DNA of 64,000 nt from Odiellus spinosus (taxonomy: Eukaryota > Arthropoda > Arachnida > Opiliones > Phalangiidae): assembly GCA_963920705.1 (NCBI GenBank), contig OY987228.1, forward strand, positions 14,553,187 through 14,617,186. Direction: 5' to 3'. Shown here in pieces: positions 1 to 18,200 of this stretch. The position numbers and the translations under genes were made by a program. Position 1 is the first letter of the stretch. Every line of letters begins with the position of its first letter. A model generated the notes under the pieces. That model did no database searches. It had not been told where the DNA came from and was given only the letters and a program-made list of their open reading frames with translations.

Positions 1-199
1 GTTTGGGAAACAACATTAACGAAAACTTATGATGTTTACGAAAGTCTAAAATTTCCATGAAGAGCAACGGCTAATTTTGTTGAGGTGCGATGCCAACTGA
101 AACTGATGTAGGGAAGACAAATGATCAATCTCCATATTACATCGAAAGTCACGACTACGAAAGTGGTTTTACCGGGGTCGAAATTATCACTTGTAAGTA

Positions 200-704
200 T
201 ATATGGGTAGGATTATAGTATGTGGTAATAAGGTCAAAATTCATTTTAGAGCAAAACCGAGTACACCAATCGATAGAGCGTTAAATTTAGAACCAAAAAA
301 ACCCCCGCTTTTTTATTATTCTTTTTTTTTACCTTGAAAAATTCCAAAAATAGAGTCTTACAAGACGCATTTTCCCAAGTTTTTTCGGGTCAATTTAAGT
401 GGCGTAATTCTCCTCGTATCAAATGGAAACTATTTTAATAGTGTATATTAGACCTCAACAATTTAACCTAACCTAACGCGCGTTGCGTTTCCCATCACTT
501 GGAAATGGCGCAAAAAAATCTCGATGGCTAACACTCGTCAAATACATTTTCTTCAAATATTTTAAGGTAAGAAAACGATTTAAATTTAAAAACTGGGGGT
601 TTTTTCGAACCTAAATTTAACGCTCTATCGATTGGTGTACTTAGTTTTGCTCTAAAATGATTTTGGACCTTATTACCACATACTATAATTGTACCTATAT
701 GTGG
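200..704. mobile_element. Foldback/MITE-like element with long inverted arms
   Basis: The left arm (about 200-300) and right arm (about 600-704) are near-perfect reverse complements over roughly 100 bp. Both contain the block GTACACCAATCGATAGAGCG in opposite orientation, next to a matching TTTAGAGCAAAAC block and a run of C or G. Similarity continues more weakly inward, so most of the element could fold into one hairpin. No coding sequence is visible. I could not fix exact ends or a target-site duplication, so the superfamily is unknown. It lies just upstream of the first clear TBC1D5 exon, probably in a 5' intron or the promoter region. Confidence 0.7.
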
Positions 705-888
705 GATCGTGTATAAAAAAAAGTTATAAATTGTCACTGAATTAAATTAACATTACAGGTAAAAAACTAGTCAAAGAAATGAATCATTCTGGAACTGGGA
801 GTTACCAGTAGGTTGTCCATGTATTTGCGGCATGATTTTTATTATGCAAGCGTCCTCATTATGCTTTTTATACCTCTCTTTTGTACAG

Positions 889-3800
889 AGAAGAATGGAA
901 GGCACTTTTCGATGGACCAGATTATTTCAGCCGCCTTAAACAAGATGGTTGTAAAGGTCACCTGCGTAGCTCACGATTCAGAAGTATCTGCTGGAAGGTA
1001 TTCTTTGTATTTTGCCGTTACAAGTGTTATAATGTAGTTAAATCTTGCCTTTCAAAGGTATATTTAGATTGCTTACCGGAAGAAAGACACGACTGGATAA
1101 CCAAAACCTGGGAAATGCGAAGAAAGTATCGTCATATGCAAGATAAGGTTAGTATTTCTTTATATTGTATTGAAGGTATACTAGCTGAGGTGACGGACCC
1201 AGTTTGAAAAGTCACACTTGCTTATGTTGGGAACTCCATAACGATCTTAGTTTGCTAAAAGTAAAAATCAACAAAGTAACAAATTGGTCCACTGCCTAAG
1301 CTTGTGTCCCTTAAAGTTCCTTAAAATATAAACTGATAATTATCTTGAAAATTTCTTAGTTAGCTACAAATCCCAGATCGGATGCTAATGATTTGGATTT
1401 GATCCTGAATAATCCTTTGTCTCAAGAAGATAAAGTTAACTTAATTTACAAAATTTGTAATAAAACTAGAAGTATTTGCTAAAATTCTTAATTTTTTTTT
1501 TTTTTTTTTTCAGAGCCCTTGGAATAAATTTTTCCAAGATAGTGAACTTCAAGTCACAATAAAGCAAGACGTTATTAGAACGTAAGGATTCTTATTTCCT
1601 CAATAATAGAATGGAAATTTAATGTTTTTAAAACAAATAGATTCCCAGAAATAGATTTTTTCCAAACTCCAGATGTACAAATTATGATGGTGCGAATTTT
1701 ATTCTGTTACGCCAGGCAATATCCAGATATATCTTACAGACAAGGCATGCACGAACTACTAGGTATTCATCGCTAACAAAAATAGAGTAAATGATTATGC
1801 TAGAAATGCCCTATTATATCTTGGGACTATTCAAAATTCAAGGAACATGTTGTGGGTGGGGTTTCAAACTCTACTTTTTGCTCTACGTGTCACATGATGG
1901 CCTTTTGAAGTTTCAATCTGTTCCTTGATATAACTTAGTTACCTTGGCCATTCCTAGTGTAATTTAAGCTAATTATTTATCATATTATTGCCATTCTTCA
2001 ATATTTTCCCAATTTTTTAGCACCACTTCTTTACGTTTTGCACTCGGATCAACAAGCTTTATTACACGCTAGCGAATTAGACTCTATTAGGCAAGAAATC
2101 AAAGAGCTACTTGACCCAGAGTTTACAGAACCAGATGCTTTGTAAATATAAACTGATTTAGAATTTCAATTTTTTATAGGACTGTAGGAAAAGTGAAATT
2201 TTCAATGTAATATTCAAATTATTTCAATCGAATAGACAGTCGAAACTACTAAATTTTACGTAGTAACTAGTCGATGCCAGGGCCGTGTTTCAAATTGAAG
2301 TTGTATGTACTTTCTAGTTTTTCGAATATGCTTGGCACCATTCTAATCAAATGAATATTCGATTGGAAAATTTTGAGTACTAGATTATTATTTTAATAAT
2401 TTATTACATAAAATCTATTTATAATTTAGTTTCCTCTTCTGTCAATTGATGGAGAATGTTGAAACGTGGTATATTAGTAGTGATAGAAGACATGGCAAGG
2501 TATTATTACGAGATTAATTTTAAAAGGTAGTAATTTTTCATCATACATTTTTAACAATTTTAGATGGAGCACTTAAAACTAGCGCCATTTTCCCGTCCTC
2601 CAGAAACGAGTCCCAACAGTGTCATTGAAGTAAAATTAACAAAAATTCACGAGCAGCTTTTGAAACGGCATGATTCCGAAGTTTTCTATTGTCTGAAAGA
2701 CTTGGATATTGGTCCACCTGTATATGGAATGCGCGTACCGTTTACTGTTATTTTATTTCAAATATCCTTAAACTAACTTTTACTTTTATACGTCTATAGT
2801 CGATGGCTTCGTCTGTTATTCGGCCGAGAGTTTTTCATTCAAGATCTCTTAGTGATATGGGATTCCATCTTCTCGGCTAGTAGTTCTTTTGATCTTGTGG
2901 ACTATATTTTTGTATCCATGCTTGTCAATATAAGGGAACTTTTGTTGGCCGGAGACTATACGGCGTGTCTTGGATATTTAATGAGGTAAAAATTGTCAAT
3001 AATGGGGTAGAAGCCCTATGATGTCTGTATCAGGTTCCCATTTATCCCGTATCAATATTCTGAGATAGGTGGCTCTGTTTCAAATGATTTCAGATATCCA
3101 GGAGTTCCCGATATCAGGTGTATTATTGATTTGGCCTTGCATCTTAAAGAACCATTGCGATGGCCCAAACCACCGAGCAAAGGCCAAATACAAGCCCCTC
3201 CTCCAACAAAACGCAGTATTAGATACACTGATCGCCCTAAAACACTTATGATAAATGAAGCTTTTCTTCCGGAACAACCCATAGTGGATACAAAACCACC
3301 TAGTCCAGCTGTAGCAGCAGCTGCCGGTATGTCATTTTAGTATTTTGCAACAGTGTATGTACAGTATTTGAAAATTGTAGTACAGTAAAACCTCGTTAGA
3401 TATAGGTCTAGTTTTAGCAAACGAACTTTGATTATAACAAAATTTGTTGTAACCAGTGATTTCTTTTTTTTTTTTTTAAGCAGAGGAAAATTTTGGTATA
3501 TCTGTAGCAGGCTAACTCAGGTTATATGCTAACCTTTTTCCTTATAACCAGTGGCTTGAACAAATACTTCATCTTCAGTGTTCTGTGTCGTTACCAAACG
3601 AAATAGGTTATTTTCCCCAGAGTCTGGTGTAGAGAAGTTACGTGATCTGACTTCACACTACCAAGGATGTTAGCTATCAACTCGCTTGGTTTAAAAACTT
3701 TAAAAATAAAACATGCAGATGCCACATCATGTAGTTTCTATTCCCCCACTGTCTATTTTACACACGGCTCCCCTTAGAATTTTCAAGGTTTTACTGTAGC

Positions 3801-4709
3801 AACGATAATAAGATTTATAAATTTTTTTATAATAAATTTTACTTTTCTCTTGTATAATTTTTTAAAAGGTCTTTCAGAGTTTGTTCACATAAACATTCCC
3901 AAGGAAAAGGAAAAGCCAATTCAGGCATCGACGGAAAAAAATTCCAAGCAACAACAGGTGAAGAAAACCACTCATTCGAGACATTGGAGTGCAAACTGGG
4001 AGCATCTAGTCACCAACGGTTCACCCGGAGATATCCGAAAATTAAAGAAAGAAGATTTGCTAAAAGGAACAAATCTAAGCCAGAGTTTAAGTCGGTTGGA
4101 CAATGGTTGCAAAGAAATGGTTCCTTTGCAAACCCCAAATTGGCACACTGACCGCAATTTGGTAATTAAAATTTATTTAAGAACTATTTTCAGTGATAGG
4201 ACTTATCAAAAATGACATTAATAGGTCCGAGAAGGTCACGACGTCATTGCTGGTTCGCCATCTTCGCAAATGTCTAAATTACGTTCGATGAACGATTATT
4301 GCTGGAGAAGAATGACTCTACATTTGGATCGACTTCAGGAAGGATTGCTGAAACAACAACTTCAAAATGAGGATGAGTTGCTTTTGGCCGTTGCTGGTCT
4401 TAAAAGGGTGATTATTTTTTCAAAATCTTCTCTTCAGATTTCGGCTTCACGCCTTGTAACTTACATAGATTATTTTTATTAATGAACATTTTCTAAAAGG
4501 TTCGAGACATACTGAAAGGCACCTTAACCTTTACGGAAGAAGTTATCAACGATGAAAATAAAGAAAATGGTCTAGTTTTGAACGATGATGATACACCGTG
4601 GCAAATATTGGACGTAGCCGAAGCTAACGAGGAAAGTGGTCAATGTGTAGAAATTGGAAGAAAACGAATCCAAGATGCTTCGGGTGTACAATTTCACAGA
4701 GTAACGTAG
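889..4709 (+). CDS. TBC1D5: TBC1 domain family member 5-like Rab GTPase-activating protein (5' end incomplete)
   Basis: The product should stimulate GTP hydrolysis by a Rab of the Rab7 type and work with retromer on endosomes, as known for TBC1D5. Predicted exons: 889-997, 1058-1147, 1360-1434, 1514-1581, 1641-1762, 2021-2141, 2430-2499, 2564-2730, 2800-2985, 3094-3326, 3869-4161, 4225-4407 and 4500-4709 (stop TAG). The N-terminal part reads EEWKALF then LRSSRFRSICWK, typical of TBC1D5. The TBC domain has YRQGMHELLAP and later WLRLLFGREFF, DLVDYIFVSML and YTACLGYLMRYP. The C-terminal part is low-complexity and ends with a conserved-looking DDTPWQILDV segment. The start codon is not resolved: an ATG exon at 90-192 ends at a good donor but its phase does not fit the exon at 889. 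The junction at 2731-2799 needs a GC-AG intron. A DNA transposon sits in the 3327-3868 intron. Confidence 0.85.
3383..3796. mobile_element. pogo/Tigger-like MITE in a TBC1D5 intron
   Basis: Both ends carry inverted CAGTAAAACCT-type termini (CAGTAAAACCTCG on the left, AAGGTTTTACTG on the right), each next to a TA dinucleotide that fits a TA target-site duplication. These termini are typical of pogo/Tigger (Tc1-mariner) elements. The 414-bp interior has no transposase reading frame, so it is non-autonomous. It lies between the exons ending at 3326 and starting at 3869. Confidence 0.75.
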
Positions 4710-4983
4710 AACATTTTCATTTTGGATCCAGTTCCAACACTATAGAAAAAAATTTAAGTTTTTTTTTAACTTAAAAGAAATTAAATCAAACGGCAATTTA
4801 TCGTGTAAAGCAAATTGTATTTATTTCAGAAATCATATAATTAAATTTAGCATAAATGAAGCTTCATATTTTAATATTTTGGTTTTTTTATATGATACAG
4901 TAATTTCATTTTCATTTCCGCGTTAAAAAAACATTTTGGACTTAATATAAATTTTTTTTTTTTTACAAAAAATTACTGGCATT

Positions 4984-6127
4984 TTACTGATTAACTTGCC
5001 GCAATATGGATAGCACCATATCTTGCAGCCTTTGAGGCTTGCAATATTCTTCGAGCCATTGAATGACTGATCCTGATAGTTTGGCAAAATTCGAAACTGA
5101 CAAACTTTTATCGAAAGTCTCGAATAAACTGTCGCAAATTGCCTGAAACTATAAAAACCATTAAATTTGGCTTTTGGATCACAGTTTTTAATTGTTCAGA
5201 ATAATTATTCTCAATCGTACCAATTGAAATTTTATTTCATCACTAATTTGGTTATTATTTCCTTGAGCTCCGGCTTGATGCTGATGTGTCTTAATTATTT
5301 GCTCGTAATTTCTATATTCACGGAATAAATTCTATTAAATTCAAATCTCTAGTAACTACTAAGAGTATGCTATATATGATTTTACGTTTTCATTATTTGA
5401 AGTGCCACTAATTCTTTCCTCAACGTGTTTAGTTCATCTTCTTGCGTTTTTTTTTGTTGCAGAAGGTAATGTATGTAATCAATTGCTACAGAGAATTATT
5501 ACAATTATATTCATCCCCAAAAATAATTATAAATTTTTTTCCCTACACCGTTGTAAAACCGTAGCCTTGCTTAGTTTGTACCCATTATCATGAAGTTGCT
5601 GTTGCTGTGGTTGGCAAGTCGGAACTAGACTTTGTAAGTCTTCATATCCTTTCTAAAATAATTTCTAAAAATTTAGACACCATAGTTATGATGATTAAAA
5701 TTTTAATTTTCTATACTTTGATGGCGTCTCTTCTTTTCTGTTCAGCTTGAGTGTGCGCCTGTCTTCGTGTCTCTTTGATATTAACTGTAGATTTGTGGTC
5801 ACTGTCTTCGTCATCGGTATTATGGGCTGAGGATGAGGTCAAAAGATCAATAGAGCCAGTTGGTGATGTTCTCGAAAATGGAAATAGGTTAGTACCACCT
5901 GTCAAGGTCACTAATGTTGATTTTTGGTCGCTATCAGCTGAAAAAGAAATGGCAAGGCTTATCAAAAGTTCAGATTAAAATAATATTTCGGTTAAATATC
6001 CTTTGAATAACTATAATAATTTATCAGAGCTAACTTAGATATTTAAAAAGAAAAAAGTTATATATAAAATGTGTGAAAAAAACGTAAACAAACCTCCAAT
6101 ATTTGAGGAAGTCAAGGAAGTCGCCAT
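4984..6127 (-). CDS. Mlx: Max-like protein X (bHLH-ZIP transcription factor)
   Basis: Mlx pairs with Mondo/ChREBP proteins to bind carbohydrate-response E-boxes; the fly orthologue is bigmax. Exons on the minus strand: 6127-6094, 5937-5717, 5652-5547, 5485-5386, 5311-5221 and 5142-4984. They total 711 nt with every phase consistent, giving 236 residues. Order: an acidic/Ser-rich N-terminus, the basic region with RRQAHTQAEQKRRDAIK, the helix-loop-helix (KGYEDLQSLVPTCQ, LSKATVLQRSIDYIHYL), the leucine zipper (QQKKTQEDELNTLRKELVAL), and the Mlx-type C-terminal dimerisation/cytoplasmic-retention domain (CDSLFETFDKSLS, GSVIQWLEEYCKPQ). The length matches short Mlx isoforms. The start was chosen because exon 1 joins exon 2 in phase. 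Its 3' end faces TBC1D5 across 274 bp. An AATAAA on the minus strand lies at about 4832-4827. Confidence 0.9.
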
Positions 6128-11840
<5,713 letters not shown>

Positions 11841-12251
11841 AAAGAATAATCGTAGCCTTTTCCTATTCTATATATATGATTATCTTTCATTTAGATTCAA
11901 TTTAGCATTTACTGCGCAAATATTTTTGCTTTGGTAGAAAAATTGTTTCAAAATTTAAAACTAGCGTCAGATAGTCGTGAAAATTAAATTTTACTAATCA
12001 TTTTTTGTTTCTAAACTTAAATTACCTAATACTTTTGCTTAAACCGTAACATTGATATTTTAAAGTAACGTTAACTAAAATATAAAGACTATAATTCATT
12101 GAGCAGTGCAGTATATTTTTATTAATTACTACATAATTTTCTTTTTAAAAACTAACATAAGCGGAATATGACTTTTTTTGTTTTTCAAAATAAAGTTTTT
12201 ATATAGTCTCAATTACTTATTTTGGCATCATTTTTCATACTATAAAATAAA
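11841..12251. other. Convergent 3' spacer of Abi and the PSTPIP-like gene
   Basis: This 411-bp AT-rich gap holds the 3' UTRs of two convergent genes. AATAAA-like signals occur on both strands. I see no further gene or repeat. Confidence 0.5.
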
Positions 12252-15200
12252 TTATACAACGTCAGTGTGGGCGCCGTATTCCAAATTATGAGACGGGAAA
12301 TATCCCATTTGTCCATCCTGGGTTTTAACTTGCCACCATTCGCGGTTAGTTTGATTTATCACTTGAACGTATTCGTCTTTTGAAAGGGTTATCTCGAAAG
12401 AACTCTGCTTTAAAGATATAATTTTGCAATTTTTAAGTAAATGGGACTGTAAATGTAATATCAAAAACACCAAAAACCTCGTTATAACAAATAATTGCTT
12501 TTAATGAAATTCTTGCCTGAAAAAGAAACATTACGAAGTTTGGTTATGTTATAACCTAACATTTTGCATCTAATTTTGTTATATTCTCTTTGATTTGAAG
12601 GCCCTATCTGCTCTGAAACTTGCCCCTTTAAAATAGTCTTCCCTTACGCTCTCAGCCTAGCTTTGACTGTACAAATTGTTTTGTACAACGTCGTCTGTTA
12701 AGCTAGAAAAGAAGGCGACTTTAAAGGGGATTTGAAAATTGCAGATAGTCCCTTTAAGGCAGATGCACACAGACCTATTTTCGCGCGCCCATATTAAGAC
12801 AATGGGCGCACCAGAGCGAAATGTGTGAAAAGAAGTCTGTGTGAATCCAGCTTTAGGCCAATTTTAGACAGGTTAAAGATTTGGCTTTCACAAAAACAAG
12901 TGAATGTTCAGAATTCACCCTTCAATTTCGAGTTAAGGCTATTTAAAAGTTTATTAAAATCAATAGATGTCAGTTCAATTCAATGTGCCTTCTATTGTTT
13001 ACCAGTAAGCCTTTAAATGACCTCGCTCATCAATCCGAAAATGGATGTGGTTTTGGGATTGACCAGAGCTTGCATAACCAGTCTCCCCCCCCCCCCCATA
13101 GAATTTTGTTATAACGAGGTTTTACTCTATTGCGTAATACTTGGGCATTGTAGGGCTCTAAAACTCGCCAAACAAACTCTTCGAAATTCTGTGCTGATTC
13201 ATAAATTTCGTTGTCTATCAAAATAGTAGGGGCTGGAAGGCTAGGATAACTTGGAGTTGGAGTTGAAGTTTCTGATTTTAGGCTTTCAACTTTTCTCTCC
13301 GGTGTAGTTTTGAATTCTCGTCTGTTTGAAAATAATTTAAGAACAGGTTTTCTTGAATTTTTTTAATTCCTTTATCCTTATGCAATTTGAAATTTGTCTT
13401 AATTGTGGAAAACTTCACTTGGCTTATTTACTTCTGGCTGAACCTTTTTATAATAGCAGAGATATATAATAGCCCCCTTCGGGGGAAGTATGAAAGGTAG
13501 GCAAAATCGACGAACAACAAGTGCCCGGCGTAAATCGCGGCGGATCGACACACCGCTTTACTCCCAAAAAATAGTTACACCATTTTGAACCTCACTAAAT
13601 TTTCCCTACGCACACTTCCGGAACTCGCGAGCTGAAGTCAACCTTCGACTCCAATTTAACAGACAGCCTGACTCCTGAGACAGGAAGTTCTAAACACAAA
13701 TCGAGCCGTCTTGTTTATACAAAGACCATTTACTAGAGTAGCGACATTGAGAAGTCCAGCGCGAGCTAGTGGCCTAGATAGTCAGCAGCGGGCTCTTGTT
13801 GTTCATGATTTTTAGCATTGGTAGTATAGGGGCTTTCATACTTCTCCCCGAAGGGGGTTATTATATACCTCTGATAATAGTGAGCTTTTTGTAACTGCGA
13901 CGTCATAAACTATCTAACCTCTGTACTGACGACCATATTGGACTGACATTACGTCTCCTAATTCATCCCCCAACTAATAGCACTGTATATTTCAAATAGT
14001 ACACTCAGTGTAAACCTTGAAGGCCTTGATTTTACTGTACACTGAACCTTTAATTATGGCAGAAGTAACTTTAGAAAGAAGTAGGTAAAAAATGTATATC
14101 GCCTTTGCTGAGATTAATTAAAGTTTTACATATAAATATATTTTTCATTCTATCCAAGATAGTTGAAAAACTTTTGAGACAAAACTTCATCTTGCATATG
14201 GATTTTAAGGCTAATGCAGCAGACCCAGTTTGAAAAGCTTCACTGTTATGTCACTTAACAATGATCGTAACTTCCAACTTTTCAAAAATATTCTGCAGTC
14301 ATAAGCCCCTGTCCAGAGTGAAATATAGGCGGTGGTGAATTAGAGGTCACGTGATGCAGTGGCGGCGGAACGGGTGGGGACAGGGGGACATTGTCCCCCC
14401 CTCAATTAAACCAGGTGGGGACAACCAATATACGTGTCCCTCCCCAAATTGTTCAGTCAATACTCTGATTAATCTCAGAATATAATTGAATTCAATGAAT
14501 TATAAGAAAAATCAGTCTATAATCTCAACCTGTTTGGAGTTTTTAAGAAAATAATATAATATAATAACAAAAATTATAAAGAGACTGTCTTTAAATAAGG
14601 TATACATAGTTTTCACTAAAGGGGGTAAGTGCCGTTCCCCCCATGTTGCCAGCCACTTGTGAGTGCAGGGGGAAAGGCTAGAGTTCAGTTTTGAAACTGA
14701 TCTGTTCTGAACTGCACTCACAAGCTCCTGGCAACCTGGGAATGAAAGCAAAGCTGGGTAAGAGGGGTGGAATTTTCTTTTGCCCCTTTACTGAAAACTA
14801 TGTATATGATTTATTTCTACGCGAGTCCGTCTGTAGAAGAGCGATAGTACAACCATAGCCTTCAGGTATATTGGTCTTGAGCAACTTGTTTCCAAGTTCT
14901 TTAACGAAAAATGTCCCCCCCCCCAAAATAAGAACCGTCCGCCGCCACTGACGTGATGTGACGTCGCACTAGCTAGAATTTTTTAAACGGCAGTGGGGTT
15001 AAACTCCTGAGGCTAAAAGGGGGGCCTAACCAGGATAGATAAGCGTTAAATCCTCCTGGTGGAAAACTGTACAACTAAAATAGGCAGTGATCTATGTTAT
15101 CCGATTATCTGATTCTTTTCCCCACTCGGTCTAAATTCACTCTGCTCGCGTCCATGTCAATTTATTAATTTACTCTTTGAGGCCATTGTCGTTCAATTCC

Positions 15201-18200
15201 TCCGTATCCTTTTTACCAATAACTGCGTAAATAGGTTCTTCTTTTTTTTCGGATTTTGGTGATGGTGTTTCGCAGTGACTTAACTGGGAAGATTCGCTTC
15301 GGTAAGGTTCATATACAACTGGCTCTATAATTAGTAAGCAAAAAATAAATACGATATCATTTTAATATTTTTGAACACCTGGATTAAGAGCTCTACTCTT
15401 AACTCGGTCTATTTTTCCCAGTTTGATTCTCTTTTATAAATAGTTGAATGTCTCCTTCCAAGTCTAACTTTTCTAAAATCTTTCGGATTTCTTCTTGATT
15501 CTATTATTATAAATATAAATTATAGATCATCGTTTACTCTTTCGTTTGAAATTTGAATAACTTTTCTCATAAAATCTTACATCATCCTCCTTTGTAGCAT
15601 ACGCTGAAAATATATTGCTAACATTCCAAAATGAATCTCGTAGACATTTAATCCTATGTTTTTCTAAAGCCTCAAATAGCTAAAAAGAAAGATTTTACTT
15701 CAACATATTTGCTTCTAATTTGAAAAACAGGAATAATATTCTTAACTGGAAACGCATACCTCTGATTAGAAAACTAAACAAATATAATATATAACACGTT
15801 TTTGAAATCAAAGGTTAATTAAAAAACTTCGGGGTGGGATATTTCTAACTCGTTAGTTCCAATTATGGACGTTTTAGCCATGTCAATTATCATACTCCCA
15901 ATTTGTTAAAAGTACCTCTCCACTCGCGTAAGAAATAAGAAAAGCCAAAGCTGAGAGCCGATGTTTGACGCAGAATAGTATCAGGGTTCGTACAAAATTT
16001 TGTAAGTTAATTTTCCTGATTTAACCAGGTTTTGCCTACCTATTTGTAGATAACTTCCCAGACAAATTTAAATTTTTTAGACGAATTTATTCTTACGAGC
16101 TAACTCTTAACAATTTCTACTTTTATTTGACATAGTTTACTCGGAATATGTAAAAAAAATGTAATCTTAAAGGTAAATATTTTCATTTTAAAACAATTAC
16201 GTTACAATTGGTCAACCTATCTTAACACTTCTTTGACTTGTACTAAAATATTAAAATTCTCTGACCATTTGGCATCATTTTCAAATTCCCTGACTTTTCC
16301 CCGACCTTTTGGGTCAATTTCAAAAGTCCCTGACCTTTAGGGTCAATTTCCAAATTCCAAAAAATCTTCTATTAACTTCTGTACATATGGAAAGGCACTT
16401 TCATACACCATCTTCGGTATGGTATAATTTCTTTTGGTAGCCTCCCCCCCCCCCCCCACCCTTCCCAGGGCTGACAGTCGTTAAACTGGAGGCATGGTAT
16501 GATTTCAGTTTTAAATATTATTTAAATTTTAGGGCTAGTAACCATAAAACCATTTCAAAATTTATAGGAAAAAAAAAAATAATAAACCAGTAAAGATAAA
16601 ATAACGGATAAGATATAGTACTTGACAGGTCGTTATCGTTTCTTTCTCCCATTGTATTCTTAAGTCTTCTAACCCCTTCAAAGATTCTTTATAAGCTTCA
16701 TCGGCTTCATTAACAACGTCCAAACTCTTGCTGTGTTTCATTTTCAACTTAAAATTAAAGCCAAAAATATAATTTTTCATAACTTATGGGGAATAAGTTA
16801 CGAATTTTTGATAATACTAATATAAATGTAAAATTGTTACTGACAAACCTTATCAATTTCTTTGGGATGAATATTAGATTTTCCCATTTCCGCCAATAAA
16901 GCTTGGCCAATTTGTTCCGCTGTTTTACTTTTATGAAAGTAATTTCTTTTCATCTGATTAAAGGATAAAATAGACTTATTAAAAAATAAATGCTGAAGAA
17001 AAGAACAACCAATATCGTACTTCTGAAACTTTTTTAATAGTATTTTTCCGACAGTTTTGTAGCTTAGTAACTTCAGCTTCGGCTTGTTTTCTTTTTAAAC
17101 GGTCAATTTCTAGTTGGTCGTGTAAAGAATTAGCTTCTTTCATCAAATCGTTGGCCAAAGCTATATTATCTAATCCCACTAGTTCCGTTCTGGCCCCTAA
17201 TTCACCCCATGCTTCTCTTAAAGCTCTGAAATTAAAATATTACAATTATTATAATATACTATATTTAGACTTTGTTTGTTCAGCAGAAGCTAAAGCTTCA
17301 TATGTACTAGTTTTATATTCAGGCGTCATACATTGGTGTATAATAAATTGAGGTTTAATCGAAAGTAGGTTGATTTTGGACTATATTTGTATAAGCTACG
17401 TTAACACGAGACACTTTGAATCTGTTTCCAACCCGCTTTGAATTTTCAAATCAACTTATTGAACTAATAAGTTCATTTTAATACAAAGGATATAGAAACA
17501 GATGACCCCAACATTTTACAATTTGACCTTTCTAAAAAGGTTAAAATTTGTTTTATTGTATCGTGTGCGAACGAGACTTTAATGATACAACGGTTTCGCT
17601 TTGGTCTTGTGGGTGAGGCCCTAATCATCCTGGTTATCAACTTTATCTTGAACACCGAAGCAAAACTGTTGAAACACTTTTACAGGCGCGAGCAAAACGA
17701 ATCATGGTAGGCTGCATTTATAGTTTATAGATTACCTACCCAATTTCTTCTTTTCCACAACAAAGTTTAGAAATTTTAACAAGTGATTTTCCATAGTTTT
17801 CTTGAGCATGAGCCCTTTACGTCAAAAAATAAATATAGGACGACACATCATACTTATAATAATTATAGTTTATAACAAATTTAAATATTAAATTTGTGTT
17901 ATTTTTCTAAATTTTCTAGGTGTACTCAATCAAAAGGATGATTACTTTCTATCCTATTTTGGTATAATTCACGATTATTACTGATAGTACCAATAAATCG
18001 TTCATTTTAAAATAATTAAAATAAATTTGCGATATTCGAGGTGATATTAATATGAATTAGGATGGAAATTTTAGCTTTTATATGGATGGGAATTATAAAA
18101 TTGAAGGACGAAGTTCCTCGTAAACCCACCCGCGAGTTATTTGAGACTATCAATATACTAGGGTTTGTTTAGGTAGAGTTTCAGTAGCTTAGTCTAAAGA

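Noticed and set aside
90-192. Possible first exon of TBC1D5 ending at a GTAAGT donor
   Set aside because: Its phase does not match the acceptor at 887-888. An intermediate exon would be needed and none was found.
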